NCBI GenBank assembly: GCA_023426145.1
Contig: JAFABG010000034.1
Coordinates: 1 to 64,000 of the forward strand
Reading direction: 5' to 3'
DNA: 64,000 nt
Source: Bacteroidota bacterium
GTDB taxonomy: Bacteria > Bacteroidota > Bacteroidia > Bacteroidales > Bacteroidaceae
The translations under genes and the position numbers were made by a program. A model generated the notes under the pieces. It made no database searches and was not told where the DNA came from. It was given only the letters and a program-made list of their open reading frames with translations. Shown piece after piece: positions 33,719 to 42,371 of this stretch (position 1 is its first letter; every line of letters begins with the position of its first letter).

Positions 33719-33740
33719 TGGGCTAGATTTTTTATGAATA

Positions 33741-33771
33741 CAAAGATACACGTTTATCGGTAAAAAATAAA
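33741..33771 (-). promoter_or_regulatory. Promoter of the acyltransferase gene
   Basis: On the minus strand TATCTTTG (33748 to 33741) is the -7 element and TTTA (33771 to 33768) the -33 element, 19 bases apart. The position excludes a start at 33751. Confidence 0.6.
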
Positions 33772-33838
33772 GTTGAATGTTATTTTATCTTTTTGATTGT
33801 ATTATTTTTGTATTTTACTACAATGTGAATTATAGAAT

Positions 33839-35089
33839 ATGATACGTATATTACATACTGCGGATTGGCATTTGGGGCAGACATTCTTTGGTTATGATCG
33901 TACTGAAGAGCATGCTCATTTTTTAGATTGGTTAGCTAATACAATTCAGTTACATGAGATTGATGTCTTAATTATTGCTGGTGATGTGTTTGATGTTTCT
34001 AATCCATCAGCTGCATCTCAACACATGTATTATGAATTTATTTATAAGGTAACAGTAGATAATCCCAATCTACAAATTGTTATTGTGGCTGGAAACCATG
34101 ATTCTGCGGCTCGTCTGGAAGCTCCTTTGCCTTTGTTGCAGACAATGAGAACCGAGGTTAGAGGGGTGGTTCGAAGATTAGATAATGGTGATATTGATTA
34201 TAGCTATTTGACGATTGAACTGAGAAATCGTTATCAAGAAGTTGAGGCTTTTTGCATGGCAGTTCCATTTCTTAGACAAGGAGATTATCCAGTAGTACAG
34301 AGTGAGAGCAATCCCTATATGGAGGGAGTTAGAGAACTTTATAAGCAACTTTTGCAGCATGTGTGGAAGCAAAAAAAAGAGGATCAAGCTGTAATTGCTA
34401 TCGGACATTTACAGGCTACGGGCTCAGAAATTGCAGAGAAAGACTATAGTGAACGAACTGTAATTGGTGGATTAGAGTGTGTTTCTCCTGATACTTTTTC
34501 CGATAAGATAGCTTACACGGCTTTGGGGCATATCCATAAGTCTCAACGGGTATCTAAGAGAGAGAATGTAAGATATGCTGGGAGTCCGATCCCAATGTCT
34601 TTTTCTGAAAAGTATTATCATCATGGTGTAGTGATGGTGACTTTGGATAAAGGCAGCACTCTGGACATTCAGCGGCTTGAATATGCCGATTGTATCCCGT
34701 TAGTTAGTGTACCTGAGCATGGTGCTACTTCGCCTCAAGAAGTGATTGACTTATTGGATAAGTTGCCCGATTCAGTTGAAATCTCTCCATTTCTTGAAGT
34801 GGCAGTGCTACTAAAAGAACCTGAGCCCATGCTTAGGCAAGAAATCGAAGAAGCATTGATCGATAAAAATTATCGCTTAGCGCGTATTGTTTCTAATTAT
34901 CTTGAAGATAACAACAAGAATGAATTTGATGCCAACGGTTACAAGGAAGGTGGGCTTCATGAATTGTCTCCATTACAGATTGCTCAGTCTGCATTTACCA
35001 ATGTATATAAGGTTGATATGCCTATTGAGTTAATGAATTTGTTTCAAGAAGCATATACTGAAGCTATGCGTAAAGAAGAAGAACTATGA
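33839..35089 (+). CDS. sbcD: Exonuclease SbcCD subunit D (Mre11-like nuclease)
   Basis: The nuclease partner of SbcC, which processes hairpin and blocked DNA ends. The metallophosphoesterase motifs are all visible in the first 250 residues: HTADWHLGQ, AGDVFDVSNPSA, AGNHDS, and the GHLQ and GHIHKSQ histidines. Length 416 residues is usual. Its last codons overlap sbcC by four bases, consistent with coupled expression of the complex. Confidence 0.95.
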   Translation: MIRILHTADWHLGQTFFGYDRTEEHAHFLDWLANTIQLHEIDVLIIAGDVFDVSNPSAASQHMYYEFIYKVTVDNPNLQIVIVAGNHDSAARLEAPLPLLQTMRTEVRGVVRRLDNGDIDYSYLTIELRNRYQEVEAFCMAVPFLRQGDYPVVQSESNPYMEGVRELYKQLLQHVWKQKKEDQAVIAIGHLQATGSEIAEKDYSERTVIGGLECVSPDTFSDKIAYTALGHIHKSQRVSKRENVRYAGSPIPMSFSEKYYHHGVVMVTLDKGSTLDIQRLEYADCIPLVSVPEHGATSPQEVIDLLDKLPDSVEISPFLEVAVLLKEPEPMLRQEIEEALIDKNYRLARIVSNYLEDNNKNEFDANGYKEGGLHELSPLQIAQSAFTNVYKVDMPIELMNLFQEAYTEAMRKEEEL

Positions 35090-37953
35090 AAATATTAGCC
35101 GTTCGTTTGAAAAATTTGACTTCCATAGAAGGAAGTGTTGAGATCGATTTTACAGTTGAACCTTTGCGCTCGAGTGGTATATTTGCTATATCTGGCCCAA
35201 CAGGGGCAGGTAAATCAACGATATTAGATGCATTGTGTTTGGCGTTATACGATAAAGCACCTCGTTTTGCTGCATCGGTTGAAAATGTAAATTTGGTGGA
35301 TGTCGGGGAAAACCAGGTGAACCAATCTGATGTCAGGAATTTGCTTCGTCGTGGTGCGACCGATGGTTATGCAGAAGTAGATTTCTTGGGTGTTGATGAA
35401 CATCGCTATCGTTCTCGTTGGTCGGTCAGACGAACACGTTATAAGATTGAAGGCTCTTTGCAGCCTCAGGTGTTAGAAGTGAAAGACTTAGATGCTGATA
35501 AGGAGTTCCAAGGTACAAAGAAAGAACTTTTAAACCAGCTCGTGGAGACGATCGGACTTACGTATGAACAATTTACTAGGACAGTGTTATTGGCTCAAAA
35601 TGATTTTGCAACCTTTCTGAAGTCTAAAGGGGCTATGAAAGCAGAATTGTTGGAAAAATTAACAGGAACTGGCATTTATTCTCGAATATCCCAAGAAGTG
35701 TTTCTTAAAAACAAATCAATGCAGGAAGAAGTTACTCTAATTCAGAATAAGATCAATGTAATTGAGGTTTTACCCGAAGAAACTTGTTTGAAAATGCTCG
35801 AAGAGAAAGAACAACTTCTGATTGAGCGTACAAAAGGAATTGAACAGTTGGCAGATTTTAATGCTCAATTGAATTTTGTTCGTTCTTTAAATTTGCAGGA
35901 GAAAATTTGGGAGACGAAAAAGAAGGAAGAACGCGAACTTGTCGATAAAAATAAACATTTGCGTGATGCGCTTAGCGTTCAGGAAGAGGGATTTGCTCAT
36001 TTTAAAGCGCAATGGGAAGCTATACAACCTGATTTGAAGAAGGCTAGAGAACTAGATGTACAAATTCAATCGCAACAGGTAGCTCATCAGCAAGCTCAAG
36101 AGATATATGTAGCAACTTGTAGTCAGGTGTCTGAACAAGAGAAAAGAGTTGGTCGTATCACTAATGAATTGAATCAGTCATATAATTCTTTGAATCGTCT
36201 ATTAAATAGAATGGATGCTTCCCCTCTTGATTTAGAACAAACTGAAACTATTCTGCAGGAGAGAGAAACAGTGCTTAAACAACAAACGATTCAGCATGAG
36301 AATTATAAGGTAAAATTGGATTCTTTTGGTTATCTAGCTTTGGTTGAAGAACAGAGTAAATTGCAGCAAGAGCTGAGCCGCCTACAGATGATAAAAAAAG
36401 TATCTGAAACGCAAAAGCAGGCTAAAATAGAAATTGCTAAATTAGAAAAAGAGATTGCTACTTGTGCGCGTGAGTTTGCTCAGCAAGAAGCAGTAGTTAA
36501 GCAACTTCAAAAATTATATGATCATGCACGGATGGCTATGGGGAAAGATGTGAGTACTTTGCGACAACACTTACAAGATGGTGAAGCTTGCCCAGTTTGT
36601 GGTAGCACAGTACACCCTTATCACGATGGACATCAAGTCGTGGATGTTCTATTTCAGAAGATGGAACAGGAATATAATTCAGCTATGACCCTTTATCAGC
36701 AGTTGAACAATAGAAATGTAGCTTTGACCCGTGATTTAAAGTATCAGAAGAAAATAGAGGCTGATATGCAGGAGCAATTATTCAATCTATTACAACAAGG
36801 AGATCCTGCTTGGCTTGAAGAAGTTTCAATACAAAATCGGTTATTAGAATTGGCTGAACGTATTTTATCTTATCGCAATTTGTATACAGAATGGCAAAAA
36901 GAGGATGATGAAATAAAATCGTTGCGCAATTATTGCGAAGTATTACGTGAAAATGTTGGTCAATGTCGGTTGATCACTCAAAAGATTTTGGGTGCTCGTG
37001 AACAATTGACGATTTTGCAGAAGGCTGCTTCGAACGAAAAACAGCGTTTTGAGATGGTGGATAAGTCTTTAATAGCACTTAAGCAACAACGTTCTGGGCT
37101 CCTGAAGGGTAAAAGTGCTGATGAGGCAGAAAAAGCTGTGATGCGAAGAGAGGAAGAACTAAATTTGGCTTTGGATCGTGTTCGTAAAGAGATGGAAGTG
37201 GGAGATAAGCTTTTATCTGGAGTACAAGGGGAATTGAAACAATTGGAAGCCACCTTAGACGAGCTGAGGAAACAATATAATAAAATTGAAAAACCTGATC
37301 AGCTTTCTCTGATGATTGCTACTCAACAAGAAAAGAATCTTGGTGTTGAGCGTGCTATTTCTCTTATAGAAACCCGTTTACTACAGCAGGACAAAAATAA
37401 AGATGCCATAAGTTTGTTAACCAATGAGTTGCGTGAGAGACAGGTTGATGCTGAACAATGGGCGAAATTGAATAAATTGATTGGAAGTGCCGATGGATCG
37501 AAGTTTAAAATTATCGCACAGAGCTATACATTGAATCTCTTGCTTTTGCATGCAAATCAACACTTGACTTATCTTTCAAGGAGATATAAGTTACAACAAG
37601 TGCCTGGGACGTTAGCTTTGCAGGTAGTCGATTGCGATATGTGTGATGAAGTGCGCACAGTCTATTCCCTTTCAGGCGGCGAATCCTTTTTGATTTCGTT
37701 AGCATTGGCTTTAGGTTTGTCTTCTCTTTCAAGTAATAATTTAAAGGTAGAATCTCTTTTTATTGATGAGGGCTTTGGTTCGTTAGATGCAGCAAGTTTG
37801 CGTACAGCGATGGAAGCTTTAGAACAGTTGCAGATGCAGGGGCGGAAAATAGGTGTCATTTCGCATGTTCAAGAAATGAGTGAACGTATCACGGTTCAGG
37901 TTCAAGTACATAAAAAAGTCAATGGAAAGAGTGCTATTAGTATTGTGGGGTGA
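35086..37953 (+). CDS. sbcC: Exonuclease SbcCD subunit C (Rad50-like ATPase)
   Basis: An SMC-like ATPase of 955 residues: Walker A GPTGAGKSTILDALCLALY at about residues 38-56, a long coiled coil with a zinc hook CPVC at 502-505, and the C-terminal signature YSLSGGESFLISLALALGL and Walker B LFIDEGFGSLD. It forms the SbcCD complex. Its ATG overlaps the sbcD stop by four bases, and a hairpin terminator follows. Confidence 0.95.
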   Translation: MKILAVRLKNLTSIEGSVEIDFTVEPLRSSGIFAISGPTGAGKSTILDALCLALYDKAPRFAASVENVNLVDVGENQVNQSDVRNLLRRGATDGYAEVDFLGVDEHRYRSRWSVRRTRYKIEGSLQPQVLEVKDLDADKEFQGTKKELLNQLVETIGLTYEQFTRTVLLAQNDFATFLKSKGAMKAELLEKLTGTGIYSRISQEVFLKNKSMQEEVTLIQNKINVIEVLPEETCLKMLEEKEQLLIERTKGIEQLADFNAQLNFVRSLNLQEKIWETKKKEERELVDKNKHLRDALSVQEEGFAHFKAQWEAIQPDLKKARELDVQIQSQQVAHQQAQEIYVATCSQVSEQEKRVGRITNELNQSYNSLNRLLNRMDASPLDLEQTETILQERETVLKQQTIQHENYKVKLDSFGYLALVEEQSKLQQELSRLQMIKKVSETQKQAKIEIAKLEKEIATCAREFAQQEAVVKQLQKLYDHARMAMGKDVSTLRQHLQDGEACPVCGSTVHPYHDGHQVVDVLFQKMEQEYNSAMTLYQQLNNRNVALTRDLKYQKKIEADMQEQLFNLLQQGDPAWLEEVSIQNRLLELAERILSYRNLYTEWQKEDDEIKSLRNYCEVLRENVGQCRLITQKILGAREQLTILQKAASNEKQRFEMVDKSLIALKQQRSGLLKGKSADEAEKAVMRREEELNLALDRVRKEMEVGDKLLSGVQGELKQLEATLDELRKQYNKIEKPDQLSLMIATQQEKNLGVERAISLIETRLLQQDKNKDAISLLTNELRERQVDAEQWAKLNKLIGSADGSKFKIIAQSYTLNLLLLHANQHLTYLSRRYKLQQVPGTLALQVVDCDMCDEVRTVYSLSGGESFLISLALALGLSSLSSNNLKVESLFIDEGFGSLDAASLRTAMEALEQLQMQGRKIGVISHVQEMSERITVQVQVHKKVNGKSAISIVG

Positions 37954-37981
37954 TGAAAATTAATCGATGCTTAATAATAAA

Positions 37982-38030
37982 ATGAAAGGTCGAGCAATCT
38001 CAATAAAGAGTGAGACGCTCGACCATTCAT
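37982..38030. terminator. Terminator after sbcC
   Basis: GGTCGAGC at 37988-37995 pairs with GCTCGACC at 38017-38024. The stem extends outward with one mismatch to 37981 and 38031, and TCTCA/TGAGA pairs inside. It separates sbcC from the convergent gene at 38050. Confidence 0.75.
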
Positions 38031-38049
38031 TTACTATGTAAAATATACG

Positions 38050-38625
38050 TTAGATCAATTCATTTAATTCGGCTAGGTTTTTCTTTATTTCTTGAATCCG
38101 ATTTAAGAATTTCTTTCGATAGATCCAGAGAATTAAAACGAGACCTCCTCCCCAAAGTAGTACAAAGAGTGAAATCATTCCGATTCCATATTGCCAAATT
38201 TGCCAGTAAATAAATGATAGTGCTGCTAATACTAATAGAAAGATCGTGGCAATGATTCGTTCTTGAATAACCCATTGGTGAATACGGTTAACACGTTTAA
38301 TGACCTCCACTAGTGGCATTTCGTCAACCTTAGTGTGTTGCAGAAAACGTGTAGTGAAGATATCCCACACAAAAGCTGGAATCCATGTTAATAGAATAAT
38401 GATATAGATCGGGTTTAGCCTTCCATGCATTATGATTTCCGCTAAAAACAACACTAATATGGGTAGCGAAATCAGGATGAGTTTAATGTTTAGTCGGGCA
38501 ATAGCATGGATACCTTTATTGGTGTGTTGCAGTAATTGCCCCAGCTCTTCTTCTTTGATGAGTTCTTTATCTTTCAAGTGCTCATCGAAGGCATTCCATG
38601 ATTTTTTTAATTCTTCCAGTTCCAT
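38050..38625 (-). CDS. Four-helix membrane protein, partner of the sigma factor (hypothetical)
   Basis: A 191-residue protein with a charged, helical N-terminal third (MELEELKKSWNAFDEHLKDK) and two pairs of hydrophobic segments (about 48-95 and 125-170). It starts six bases after the ECF sigma gene, so the two are translated together, and by position it is likely an anti-sigma or sensor. It has no FecR-type or zinc anti-sigma motif, so the role is inference only. Confidence 0.6.
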   Translation of the reverse strand: MELEELKKSWNAFDEHLKDKELIKEEELGQLLQHTNKGIHAIARLNIKLILISLPILVLFLAEIIMHGRLNPIYIIILLTWIPAFVWDIFTTRFLQHTKVDEMPLVEVIKRVNRIHQWVIQERIIATIFLLVLAALSFIYWQIWQYGIGMISLFVLLWGGGLVLILWIYRKKFLNRIQEIKKNLAELNELI

Positions 38626-38631
38626 ATAATA

Positions 38632-39141
38632 TTACTCCTTTTTCATTTTCTTTAATCGATCCTTGATTCTGCTTAATTTCGTGGCTACATTGGTTATAGT
38701 TAGCCCAGTGATTTCTGCAATTTCTTCGTAACTTTTATCTTCAAGATATAGCAGAATGAGAGATTTGTCGAGTTGCCCTAGTTGATTGATCATTTGATAC
38801 AATTGTTTCAACATATCATGCATTGGATCGTGTCCTTCTGCTACCCATTCTGTAGCAGGGGTGAGTGAAACGATTTCCGGTACATTCTTTTCTTTGCGGA
38901 AAAAACTGATACAAGTGTTCAAAGCAATGCGATAGATCCATGTGGATATTTTGCATTCCTGTCTAAACTTAGGATAGGCTCTCCATAGATTGAGTACTAC
39001 ATCTTGATAGAGGTCATGAAGGGGTGCATTAGGGTTAGCGTACAAATAACACACTTTGTAGATCACCCGTTCATATTCCCGGATGACCGACATAAAATCT
39101 TGTTCTATAGTGCTATTTTCCTCTGATGTACTTTGTCTCAT
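38632..39141 (-). CDS. ECF-family RNA polymerase sigma factor
   Basis: A 169-residue sigma-70 family protein with region 2 (LYQDVVLNLWRAYPKFRQECK and WIYRIALNTCISFFRK) and region 4 (LYLEDKSYEEIAEITGLTITNVATKLSR). It lacks regions 1 and 3, as in ECF sigma factors. It lies first in a two-gene operon with a membrane protein. The target promoters are unknown. Confidence 0.9.
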   Translation of the reverse strand: MRQSTSEENSTIEQDFMSVIREYERVIYKVCYLYANPNAPLHDLYQDVVLNLWRAYPKFRQECKISTWIYRIALNTCISFFRKEKNVPEIVSLTPATEWVAEGHDPMHDMLKQLYQMINQLGQLDKSLILLYLEDKSYEEIAEITGLTITNVATKLSRIKDRLKKMKKE

Positions 39142-39211
39142 GAAACAAGCAGTTACTTTTCTAGTTAGTTAGTCGTGCTGTAAGGAGAAAAATCACAAGA
39201 AAATAAAAAAA

Positions 39212-40114
39212 TTATTGAAGGTTAGCGGCCAAAAACTTACGGATTTCCTCTTTTGTTTTTCCTCGGCGTCGGGTATAATCTTCTAATTGATCGTCTCCGA
39301 TTTTACCAACAGAAAAATATTCAGCAGCGGGGTGGCCAAACATGAGTCCACATACTGACGCGTGAGGATACATAGCTCCATTTTCGGTGAGCGAAATGCC
39401 TATTTGCTTCATGTCAAGCAATTCATCTAATAAGAAATTGATGGATTGATCGGGGAGAGAAGGATAGCCTACAGCCGGTCGGATGCCTTGATATTTTTCT
39501 ACTAAAAGATCAGGGATTGCTAAGTTCTCGTCTTTTGCATATCCCCAAGCTTCTTTACGTACATATTCGTGCATTTTTTCGGTGGCCGCTTCTGCTAAAC
39601 GGTCAGAGAGGGTTTGTACAAGAAGATGTTTATAGGGATCTTGCTCGAAGAGTCCTTCCATGTCTGCATCAATTGAAGAGGCAAATACACCTATGGTATC
39701 TGGTATACCGGAAGATAATGGGCGAATATAGTCACTTAAGCAGAGGAAAGGGCTGCCATCTTTTTTAGGTGTTTGCTGGCGCAGCAAAGGAAAAAAAAGA
39801 GTTTCACCGTTTTCTTTTTCAATCCTCATATTATCTCCGTCTGAATTCGCCTTACAAAGTCTAAACATAGTTTTGACTTCATAATCTCGATCAAGCAGAT
39901 CGATCATTCGATTGGCTTCTTTAAACAGTTGCATAGCTTCGGAAGCTTTGCTACGATCTTCTTCAGGGAAAGTAGTGAGCCAAGAAGCACGACAAACATC
40001 ACATCCGTGAATGTTAGCGATAGCTGCAAAACGAGGTTGAAATCCCCAAGCATGGAAAAAGTATATCCAATTAATGTAGGGGGCAACATTATGGATCTTA
40101 TAGGTTAATGTCAT
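39212..40114 (-). CDS. Stand-alone methionine synthase activation domain
   Basis: This 300-residue protein corresponds to the AdoMet-binding C-terminal domain of E. coli MetH. Conserved marks are YINWIYFFHAWG at the start, YKHLLVQTLSDRLAEAATE, WGYAKDE, GIRPAVGYPSLPDQ (AdoMet-binding region, residues 211-223), TENGAMYPHASVCG and QLEDYTRRRGK at the end. It should methylate oxidised cobalamin on MetH using AdoMet. An insertion near residues 29-58 carries CDVC (Cys38 and Cys41), absent from E. coli MetH. It follows pyrC by 15 bases and metH is 34 kb away. Confidence 0.93.
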   Translation of the reverse strand: MTLTYKIHNVAPYINWIYFFHAWGFQPRFAAIANIHGCDVCRASWLTTFPEEDRSKASEAMQLFKEANRMIDLLDRDYEVKTMFRLCKANSDGDNMRIEKENGETLFFPLLRQQTPKKDGSPFLCLSDYIRPLSSGIPDTIGVFASSIDADMEGLFEQDPYKHLLVQTLSDRLAEAATEKMHEYVRKEAWGYAKDENLAIPDLLVEKYQGIRPAVGYPSLPDQSINFLLDELLDMKQIGISLTENGAMYPHASVCGLMFGHPAAEYFSVGKIGDDQLEDYTRRRGKTKEEIRKFLAANLQ

Positions 40115-40129
40115 TGTGCAAAATTGTTA

Positions 40130-41470
40130 TTAGCGTTCAAATTTAAGTTCTTGTCCTCTATACTTTTCGTCAAGAGTACCGTTGTTAAATAACAAATAAC
40201 CGTTTGCAAATGTTTTTTCTACTTTCCAATGAAATGTTCGTCCTTCAAGTGGGCTCCACTTACATTTACTAATAATACAGTCTGTAGTCACAGTCCATTC
40301 ACTATTAGGCCGTACGAGAACAAGATCTGCTTGGTATCCTTTACGGATGAATCCGCGATGATGAATTTGGTAAATCTGAGCAGGAGCATGAGCCATTTTC
40401 TCGACTACTTTTTCAATGCTGAAAATGCCTTTTTCAACTAGTTCAAGCATGCTAACCAATGAGAATTGTATTGTAGGCATTCCTGAAGCTGCTTTGAAAG
40501 CACCTCCTTCTTTTTCACTAAGTAGGTGTGGAGCATGATCGGTAGCAATGGCATCAATTAACCCGTTGTTTACTGCCTCTTGTAAGGCTGAACGGTCATT
40601 AGCAGTTTTGATGGCAGGGTTACATTTTATTCTTGTTCCCAATGTCGCATAGTCTTCTTCCGAGAAGATTAGATGCGATACACAGGCTTCGGCTGTGATT
40701 CGTTTCTCTGCTAGAGGGGCTTTAGAAAACAAGCTCAGTTCTTTTGCAGTTGAGATGTGCATGATGTGCAATCGGGCGTTGGTTTCAAGAGCTAGCTGCA
40801 CCGCCAATTCGGAAGAACGGAAGCAAGCCTCTTCAGAGCGAATGATAGGATGAAGAGAAAGAGGTGCATCATCACCATATTCTTGCTTATATTTCTCAGT
40901 GTTCTCTTTGATGGTTCCCTGATCTTCGCAATGGGCTGCAATGGGTAGATCAGTGCCTCCGAAGATGTTTCGTAAACTAGCTGTGCGGTCAACTAACATA
41001 TTCCCTGTACTGGAACCCATGAAAAGCTTAATTCCACAGATTCTTGTTTTATCCAATTGGTCGAACTGTGTGTAGTTGCTATTAGTTGCTCCGAAATAGC
41101 AGGAGAAATTTACAACTGATTTTTCTGCAAGTAAATCCAGCTTTAGATAAAGAGCTTCTAACGAGGTGGTTTGTGGATTAGTGTTCGGCATATCCATGAT
41201 AGAAGTGACACCTCCAGCAGCAGCAGCAAGACTTTCGGTGGTGATGTCTGCCTTATGAGTTAGCCCAGGATCACGAAAATGAACGTGCTCGTCAATAGCT
41301 CCCGGTAAGAGATAACATCCGGTAGCATCGATTGTTTCATCACAAGGTGTAGTCGTTTTTTGATCTCCAACGAGAATTTCGGCTATTTTTTCACCTTCAA
41401 TAATCACTGAACCTTGTACTTTTCTGCCTTCATTTACTATGATAGCATTTTGTATCAGTATACGTTTCAT
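40130..41470 (-). CDS. pyrC: Dihydroorotase
   Basis: Closes the pyrimidine ring by converting N-carbamoyl-aspartate to dihydroorotate. About 446 residues, with the metal-binding HVHFRDPGLTHK, GIKLFMGSSTGN with the Lys expected to be carboxylated, metal-binding SHLIFSEEDY and ATDHAPHLLSEKE. The ATG at 41470 is chosen because it overlaps the upstream stop (ATGA), while an earlier ATG would overlap far more. It lies between a glycosyltransferase gene and the MetH activation gene. Confidence 0.92.
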   Translation of the reverse strand: MKRILIQNAIIVNEGRKVQGSVIIEGEKIAEILVGDQKTTTPCDETIDATGCYLLPGAIDEHVHFRDPGLTHKADITTESLAAAAGGVTSIMDMPNTNPQTTSLEALYLKLDLLAEKSVVNFSCYFGATNSNYTQFDQLDKTRICGIKLFMGSSTGNMLVDRTASLRNIFGGTDLPIAAHCEDQGTIKENTEKYKQEYGDDAPLSLHPIIRSEEACFRSSELAVQLALETNARLHIMHISTAKELSLFSKAPLAEKRITAEACVSHLIFSEEDYATLGTRIKCNPAIKTANDRSALQEAVNNGLIDAIATDHAPHLLSEKEGGAFKAASGMPTIQFSLVSMLELVEKGIFSIEKVVEKMAHAPAQIYQIHHRGFIRKGYQADLVLVRPNSEWTVTTDCIISKCKWSPLEGRTFHWKVEKTFANGYLLFNNGTLDEKYRGQELKFER

Positions 41471-42210
41471 TTCTTTTGAGGGAATTTGTGGAACCAACTA
41501 TTCATTTTTAATTTAATCACACCGAAAATAGCTTCTCCGAAGATACTGCTATTCATTTTCGAAGTTCCGAGTTCTCTGTTTATAAAGATAACGGGGACTT
41601 CTATAATTTTGCACCCACATTTGTAGGCTGTAAATTTCATTTCAATTTGGAAAGCATATCCTTTAAAACGAACATGATCAAGATCTATAGTCTCGAGTGT
41701 CTGACGACGATAGCATACAAACCCCGCAGTGGTATCATGGACTGGAATGCCGGTGATAAATCGTACATATTTTGAGGCAAAATAAGACATCAAGACTCTT
41801 CCCATTGGCCAGTTCACTACATTCACACCACTTACGTAGCGAGAACCTATAGAAACATCGCCACCTTCTTCGGCACAAGCAACGTATAGCCGAGGTAAAT
41901 CATTGGGGTTATGGCTGAAATCGGCATCCATTTCGAAAATATATTCGTAGGCGTTTTCCAATGCCCATTTGAATCCGGTGATGTAAGCTGTCCCTAAACC
42001 CAACTTTCCTTTACGCTCTATCATAAATAGACGCTCGGGAAACTCGGTTTGTAAGGTTTTTACGATATTAGCAGTACCGTCAGGAGAGCCATCTTCTATC
42101 ACTAGAATATGAAAATCCTTTTCTAATCCGAAAACGGCACGAATAATGTTTTCTATATTTTCCCTTTCGTTATAGGTCGGGATAATAACGATGCTATCTG
42201 ATAATTGCAT
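41467..42210 (-). CDS. Dolichyl/polyprenyl-phosphate mannose synthase-like GT2 glycosyltransferase
   Basis: A 247-residue family 2 glycosyltransferase: IIPTYNERENIENII, EDGSPDGTANIVK, GTAYITGFKWAL, and FEMDADFSHNPNDLP with the metal-binding Asp. It resembles DPM1-type enzymes that make a polyprenyl-phosphate sugar. TACATTTG (42237 to 42230) is a -7 element that lies only one base before an upstream ATG at 42228, so I take the ATG at 42210. It heads the operon with pyrC and the MetH activation gene. Confidence 0.82.
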   Translation of the reverse strand: MQLSDSIVIIPTYNERENIENIIRAVFGLEKDFHILVIEDGSPDGTANIVKTLQTEFPERLFMIERKGKLGLGTAYITGFKWALENAYEYIFEMDADFSHNPNDLPRLYVACAEEGGDVSIGSRYVSGVNVVNWPMGRVLMSYFASKYVRFITGIPVHDTTAGFVCYRRQTLETIDLDHVRFKGYAFQIEMKFTAYKCGCKIIEVPVIFINRELGTSKMNSSIFGEAIFGVIKLKMNSWFHKFPQKK

Positions 42211-42311
42211 AGAAGTCTTAATTTTCATACAAATGTAGGGCTTTTCTTTTACTAATGAATAAAACTAAGGATTATTTATTACTTTTGTAGTCGAATTTAC
42301 ACCCTTACTTT

Positions 42312-42354
42312 CACAGGTTCACCATGCATCTTTTCTGTTTGGTGTGAATCTGTG
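42312..42354 (+). repeat. Imperfect inverted repeat in the mfd leader
   Basis: CACAGGTTCACC at 42312-42323 and GGTGTGAATCTGTG at 42341-42354 pair apart from one mismatch and a two-base bulge. It lies between a possible -7 element, TACTTTTG at 42280-42287, and the mfd start, so it would form a hairpin in the 5' leader. No function is known. Confidence 0.4.
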
Positions 42355-42371
42355 CTATTTGTGGTGGATAA

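Noticed and set aside
33839..37953. SbcD/SbcC as part of a phage defence system.
   Set aside because: Both have the canonical domains of the housekeeping SbcCD nuclease with no added domain, and no other defence gene is beside them.
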